This document shows, one piece after another, positions 60,447-64,000 of a DNA stretch of 64,000 bases. Numbering within the stretch: position 1 is the stretch's first letter; every line of letters begins with the position of its first letter. A program made the position numbers and the translations under genes. The stretch is from Subdoligranulum variabile. Its GTDB lineage: Bacteria > Bacillota > Clostridia > Oscillospirales > Ruminococcaceae. Location of the stretch: contig SFKI01000003.1 in NCBI GenBank assembly GCA_004554775.1, positions 1-64,000 on the forward strand, in the 5' to 3' direction. The notes beneath the pieces were generated by a model that did no database searches, had not been told where the DNA came from, and was given only the letters and a program-made list of their open reading frames with translations.

Positions 60447-61175
60447 TCAGATCAGGCTGAATGCTTCCTCATCGCCGACCAGGATAAAGTCGGGGTGCAT
60501 TTGCAGGATGCTGGCGGGTACCTCGGGGGTGACGGGGCCGAAGAAGGCTTTCTTGACGATCTCAGCCTTGCCCGCGCCGTTGACGACCATCAGCACCTTG
60601 CGGGCCTGCATGATGGTCTTGATGCCCATGGTGTAGGCCTGCTTGGGGACCAGGTCAACGTTGTCGTCGAAGAAGCGCTTGTTGGCCTCGATGGTCTCGG
60701 GCTTCAGTTCAACGCAGTGGGTGCCCAGTTCGAAAGCCTCGCCCGGCTCGTTGAATCCGATGTGGCCGTCGTGGCCGATGCCCAGCAGCTGCAAGTCCAC
60801 GCCTCCAACGCTCTTGATGACGTTGTCATAGCGGGCGCACTCAACCTCGGCATCCATGTTGGTGCCGTCGGGCAGGTTGATGGCCTCGGGGCGGATGTTG
60901 ACGAGGTCGAACAGGTTGCGGTGCATAAAGCTCCAGTAGCTTTCGGGGTGCTCCTTGGGCAGGCCGCGATACTCGTCCAGGTTGACGCTGGTCACTTCAG
61001 AGAAGTCCAGGTCGCCCTTATTGTACCACTCGACCAACTGCTTGTAGGTGCCCACGGGGGTGCCGCCGGTAGCCAGGCCCAGCACGCAGTTGGGTTTCAT
61101 GATGACCTGGGCAGAGATGATGTTGGCTGCCTTGCGGGACATGTCATAGTAGTCTTTCGCGCGGATGATTTTCAT
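60447..61175 (-). CDS. nagB: Glucosamine-6-phosphate deaminase
   Basis: This 242-residue NagB isomerises and deaminates glucosamine-6-phosphate to fructose-6-phosphate and ammonia. It shows LGLATGGTPVGTYKQL (phosphate loop), SVNLDEYRGL, the active-site run LLGIGHDGHIGFNEPG and THCVELKPETI. N-terminus MKIIRAKDYYDMS is typical. A TATAAT box lies at 61236-61241, about 60 bp before the start, so nagBA may have its own promoter, separate from the PTS gene upstream, which ends with its own hairpin. Confidence 0.97.
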   Translation of the reverse strand: MKIIRAKDYYDMSRKAANIISAQVIMKPNCVLGLATGGTPVGTYKQLVEWYNKGDLDFSEVTSVNLDEYRGLPKEHPESYWSFMHRNLFDLVNIRPEAINLPDGTNMDAEVECARYDNVIKSVGGVDLQLLGIGHDGHIGFNEPGEAFELGTHCVELKPETIEANKRFFDDNVDLVPKQAYTMGIKTIMQARKVLMVVNGAGKAEIVKKAFFGPVTPEVPASILQMHPDFILVGDEEAFSLI

Positions 61176-61318
61176 AGAGATTTCCTCCTGTCAATTCGGG
61201 CGGGCAGTAGGTGCCGCCGTTCGTCCTTGTTTTCTATTATACCACATTACGGCTTTAGAAAAAGCAGACAAATGTGAATTTTGTACCAAAGTTTGAGCGA
61301 GTTTGCGTAATTACTCAC

Positions 61319-61340
61319 AAAAAGCGCCGGAGACAGGCGC
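61319..61340 (-). terminator. Terminator after the PTS EIICB gene
   Basis: GCGCC and GGCGC form a short stem followed by TTTTTG in minus direction, about 80 bp beyond the stop. Confidence 0.65.
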
Positions 61341-61422
61341 GTGGCCCGCCCCCGGCGGAAGTTTTTCAGATAAAGGGAACCAGAACCTTTACCAAAGGGC
61401 GCTGCAAGCGATAACGCAAGGC

Positions 61423-62892
61423 TTACAGCATTTTCTTCAGCTCGTCATACACAAACTGGACCTTGGGGCCGATAACGACCTGGCAGGCAGTCTTGCTGGG
61501 ACGGATGACACCGGCAGCGCCAGCCTTCTTAACCGCCTTCTCATCAACGGCGGTGTGATCCTTGATCTCGAAGCGCAGACGGGTAGCGCAGTAGTCAACG
61601 TTGGCAACGTTGCCCTTGCCGCCGACAGCAGCCAGAACGCCCTTGGCGATGGCAGTGTAGTCGTTGTTGGCCAAGGTGATGTTGGCCTCGGCGGCCTCCT
61701 CATCCTCGTCCTCACGGCCGGGGGTCTTCAGGTCGAACTTGGTGATGGCAAAACGGAACACCAGGTAGAACACGACGAAGGCAGCAAGGCCCAGAGGAAT
61801 GATCATCCAAGTCTTGGCGGCAGCGGGCAGGCTGGCGGAGAAGACCAGGTCAGTAGCACCGGCGGAGAAGCAGAAGCCTGCGCGGAAGCCGGAGTAGTAG
61901 GTGATGATGGTGAAGATGCCGTACAGAGCGGCGTAGACGATATACAGGGGGAAGCAGAGGAACATGAAGCCGAACTCGAACGGCTCGGTAACGCCGCAGA
62001 CGAAAGCGCAGATAGCAGCGGAAACGACCAGGCCGATAGCAGCCTTCTTGTTCTTAGCAGTCTGGACCATGGCCAGAGCAGCACCGGCAATACCGAACAT
62101 CATGCAGGGGAAGAAGCCGGACATGTACATGCCGAGGCTCCAGCCCACATCAGCGGAGGTGTCGCCAGCCCAGTAGTGGCTCAGGTCGCCCAGGCCGATG
62201 GTATCAAACCAGAACACGTTGTTCAGGGCGTGATGCAGGCCGGTGGGGATCAGCAGGCGGTTCAGGAACGCGTAGATGCCGGCGCCGACGCCGCCCATCT
62301 TGGCAATGCCGTTGCCCAGGGCAACCAGAACGCCGAAGATGATAGGCCAGACGAACAGCAGAATGACAGAAACGACGATGGAAACAACGGCAGTCACGAT
62401 AGCAACGCTGCGCTTGCCGCTGAAGAACGCCAGCCAGTCAGGCAGCTGGGTGTTCTTGAACTTGTTGTAGCAGGCAGCACCGATGATGGCGGCCAGGATA
62501 CCGATGAAGGAGTTGCCAGCGATCTTGCTGAAAGCAATGTAATCGACAGAGCCTTCTTCCAGGGTACGGACAGCGCCAACAACGCCGGGGCTGAGCAGCT
62601 GCTGCATCATCAGGAAGCTGACCAGGCCAGCCAGACCGGCCGTGCCGTCGTGGTCATCAGACAGACCCACAGCAGCGCCGATGGCGAACAGCCAGGCCAT
62701 GTTGTCGATCAAAGCGCCACCGGCCTTGATCAGCAGGAAACCAACGGTGTACGCAGCACCGGAGGTAGCACCCTCAGCGCCCATAACGGCGGGAGCGAGC
62801 GCATAACCAATGCCCATCAGGATACCACAGACGGGCAGCGCAGCTACGGGAAGCATTAACGCTTTGCCGAGCTTTTGCAGATACTTCATCAT
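61423..62892 (-). CDS. nagE: PTS transporter EIICB, N-acetylglucosamine/glucose family
   Basis: This 489-residue permease has a membrane EIIC domain (about 1-385, with LFAIGAAVGLS and VTEPFEFGF) and a C-terminal EIIB domain with catalytic C435 in DYCATRLRF. There is no EIIA domain, so phosphate must come from a separate or shared EIIA. Next to nagB and nagA it most likely imports N-acetylglucosamine. The first ATG of MMKYLQKLG (62892) follows GGAGG at good spacing. Symbol follows the neighbours; a glucose role cannot be excluded. Confidence 0.92.
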   Translation of the reverse strand: MMKYLQKLGKALMLPVAALPVCGILMGIGYALAPAVMGAEGATSGAAYTVGFLLIKAGGALIDNMAWLFAIGAAVGLSDDHDGTAGLAGLVSFLMMQQLLSPGVVGAVRTLEEGSVDYIAFSKIAGNSFIGILAAIIGAACYNKFKNTQLPDWLAFFSGKRSVAIVTAVVSIVVSVILLFVWPIIFGVLVALGNGIAKMGGVGAGIYAFLNRLLIPTGLHHALNNVFWFDTIGLGDLSHYWAGDTSADVGWSLGMYMSGFFPCMMFGIAGAALAMVQTAKNKKAAIGLVVSAAICAFVCGVTEPFEFGFMFLCFPLYIVYAALYGIFTIITYYSGFRAGFCFSAGATDLVFSASLPAAAKTWMIIPLGLAAFVVFYLVFRFAITKFDLKTPGREDEDEEAAEANITLANNDYTAIAKGVLAAVGGKGNVANVDYCATRLRFEIKDHTAVDEKAVKKAGAAGVIRPSKTACQVVIGPKVQFVYDELKKML

Positions 62893-63192
62893 AAAAGCAT
62901 TCCTCCAAATATTCCAAGTGGGGCTGATCTGGTTCCGCCAGCGTGCCACTTTGTTAAATATATGTTAACACACTTTCACGAAAAAGAAAAGCCTTTTTGT
63001 TAAAATTGCCGAAAAGACGAAAACCTCGCAGGTTATTTAGACAATTTGTTAACAAGCAGAGGAATATCGCACTAAAATCGTAAAATTTTTAACTTTTTAT
63101 GCCGCTTTTTCGGAGATTGCGCGAAAAAATCTTTCGGGGCGCCGGTCCAAGGAGGAAAATTCTTTAAAAATTTTTGGGGGTACTCGAGTGGG
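62893..63192. other. Intergenic region upstream of the PTS EIICB gene
   Basis: No gene found. AT-rich with GTTAAC-type half-sites near 62950-63050 that could bind a regulator; no certain promoter was identified for the minus-strand gene. Confidence 0.4.
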
Positions 63193-63221
63193 TTGCAATC
63201 CAGGGATGTGCCCACTATAAT
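63193..63221 (+). promoter_or_regulatory. Promoter of the aminotransferase gene
   Basis: TTGCAA at 63193-63198 and TATAAT at 63216-63221 are separated by 17 bp. A dispersed hairpin repeat lies between it and the gene. Confidence 0.7.
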
Positions 63222-63282
63222 GGGTATATATTTTTGTAAGGGGCAGGCCGCAGGGGAGCCTATGGACGCTCCCCCTACGAAG

Positions 63283-63312
63283 CGTAGGGGCGGATTCCAT
63301 ATCCGCCCGTGC
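63283..63312. repeat. Dispersed hairpin repeat, copy 2
   Basis: CGTAGGGGCGGATTCCATAT continues into CCGCCCGTGC; it is the reverse complement of the repeat at 29127-29154 with two changes. It lies in the leader of the aminotransferase gene. Confidence 0.7.
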
Positions 63313-63365
63313 ATTTTGCCCCTGTCTGTTCTATTCACCAGCCAACGCGAAAAGAGGAAAAGCCT

Positions 63366-64000
63366 ATGCAGCCACTATCCAACCGCACCGCACATTTTAC
63401 GGATTCGGTCATCCGGCGGATGACGCGCATCTCCAATCAATACGGCGCTGTCAATCTTTCCCAGGGATTCCCGGATTTTGACCCGCCGCAGGCCATTCTG
63501 GACCGTTTGGCCGAAGTTTCGCACGAGGATTTTCACCAGTATTCCATCACCTGGGGCGCGCAGAATTTCCGTGAAGCGCTGGCCGAAAAGCAAAGCCACC
63601 TGATGGGCCGCCAGATCGACCCCAACAGCGAGATCGTGACCACCTGCGGCAGCACCGAGGCCATGATGGCCGCGATGATGACAGTCGCCAACCCGGGGGA
63701 CAAGGTCATTGTGTTCTCGCCGTTTTACGAGAATTACGGCGCTGATACGATCCTTTCCGGGGCCGAGCCGATCTATGTGCCGCTGCATCCGCCGACGTTT
63801 GATTTCTACGTGGACGAGCTGGAGGCCGCTTTCAAGCAGCACCCCAAAGCGCTGATCCTGTGCAACCCGTCCAATCCCTGCGGCAAAGTGTTTACCCGTG
63901 CCGAGCTGGAAATCATCGCCGACCTGGCAAAAAAGTATGACGCTTATATCATCACCGACGAAGTGTATGAGCATATCGTCTACGCGCCCTACACCCACAC
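63366..64000 (+). CDS. Class I/II aminotransferase (3' end outside window)
   Basis: The frame from the ATG at 63366 is open to the right edge (211 codons). MQPLSNRTAHFTDSVIRRM, then NLSQGFPDFDPP, ITWGAQNFREAL, CGSTEAMMAAMM and CNPSNPCGKVFTRAELE are the N-terminal half of a fold-type I pyridoxal-phosphate aminotransferase of the aspartate/kynurenine group. The PLP lysine and C-terminal domain lie outside. AGAGGA precedes the start. Substrate cannot be fixed from half the protein; methionine or aromatic aminotransferases begin in this way. Confidence 0.93.
   Translation, partial: MQPLSNRTAHFTDSVIRRMTRISNQYGAVNLSQGFPDFDPPQAILDRLAEVSHEDFHQYSITWGAQNFREALAEKQSHLMGRQIDPNSEIVTTCGSTEAMMAAMMTVANPGDKVIVFSPFYENYGADTILSGAEPIYVPLHPPTFDFYVDELEAAFKQHPKALILCNPSNPCGKVFTRAELEIIADLAKKYDAYIITDEVYEHIVYAPYTH

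Noticed and set aside
61303..62859. 518-residue plus-strand frame opposite the PTS EIICB gene
   Set aside because: Gln/Gly/Asp-rich shadow with no ribosome site; EIIC and EIIB motifs are on the minus strand.

Overview
The window looks like the chromosome of a gut-type Clostridia, most likely Oscillospiraceae of the Faecalibacterium / Gemmiger / Subdoligranulum kind. The core genes are GC-rich, the promoters and ribosome binding sites are Firmicutes-like, and NfnAB, PTS transporters, LicT-type antitermination and cre-like sites are present. This placement is inferred from gene style; no marker gene such as rRNA is present.

Layout. (1) 1-5.6 kb: an SF1 helicase (cut by the left edge), recQ, a MITE-like repeat and a small unknown gene. 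(2) 5.6-12.3 kb: a tRNA-Ser(CGA) with a truncated second copy, followed by a compact integrative mobilizable element: tyrosine integrase, MobA-type relaxase, MobC-like protein, RepA-like ATPase, small excisionase-like protein and divergent XRE regulator. (3) 12.4-16.8 kb: two IS66 transposase remnants in inverted orientation flank a LicT-type antiterminator with its RNA target and a PTS EIICBA transporter. (4) 16.8-29.1 kb: a defence island with RloA/RloB, a broken antiviral-type reverse transcriptase and a type I restriction-modification operon. That operon carries two silent hsdS cassettes and three extra genes between hsdS and hsdR: a DUF3990-type putative ADP-ribosyltransferase, an unknown 138-aa protein and a NADAR-family protein. 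(5) 29.2-44.4 kb: a hybrid sensor kinase with a fused solute-binding lipoprotein, a zinc alcohol dehydrogenase, a second MITE copy, an FtsX-type exporter whose ATPase gene has an in-frame stop, a MATE/MarR pair, a D-2-hydroxyacid dehydrogenase and a membrane phosphoesterase. (6) 44.5-64 kb: NfnBA, a large membrane protein, a second MATE protein, a LacI regulator, a GlpAB/DUF1667/thioredoxin-reductase-like operon, glycerate 2-kinase, a patch of deleted genes, nagA, nagB, a GlcNAc/glucose-type PTS EIICB and a class I aminotransferase cut by the right edge.

How it fits together. The GlcNAc genes form one route: the EIICB imports and phosphorylates the sugar, NagA deacetylates it and NagB deaminates it to fructose-6-phosphate. 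The EIICB has no EIIA domain of its own, while the IS66-bounded PTS protein does. The FAD oxidoreductase operon and NfnAB serve redox balance. The most interesting locus is the type I restriction operon: its specificity gene appears able to exchange target-recognition domains with silent cassettes, and it carries what looks like a nucleic-acid ADP-ribosylation toxin/antitoxin module inside the same transcript. Gene decay recurs elsewhere: three genes with large deletions at 57.7-59.2 kb, an oxidoreductase remnant at 51.7 kb and the ATPase nonsense codon at 40.05 kb.
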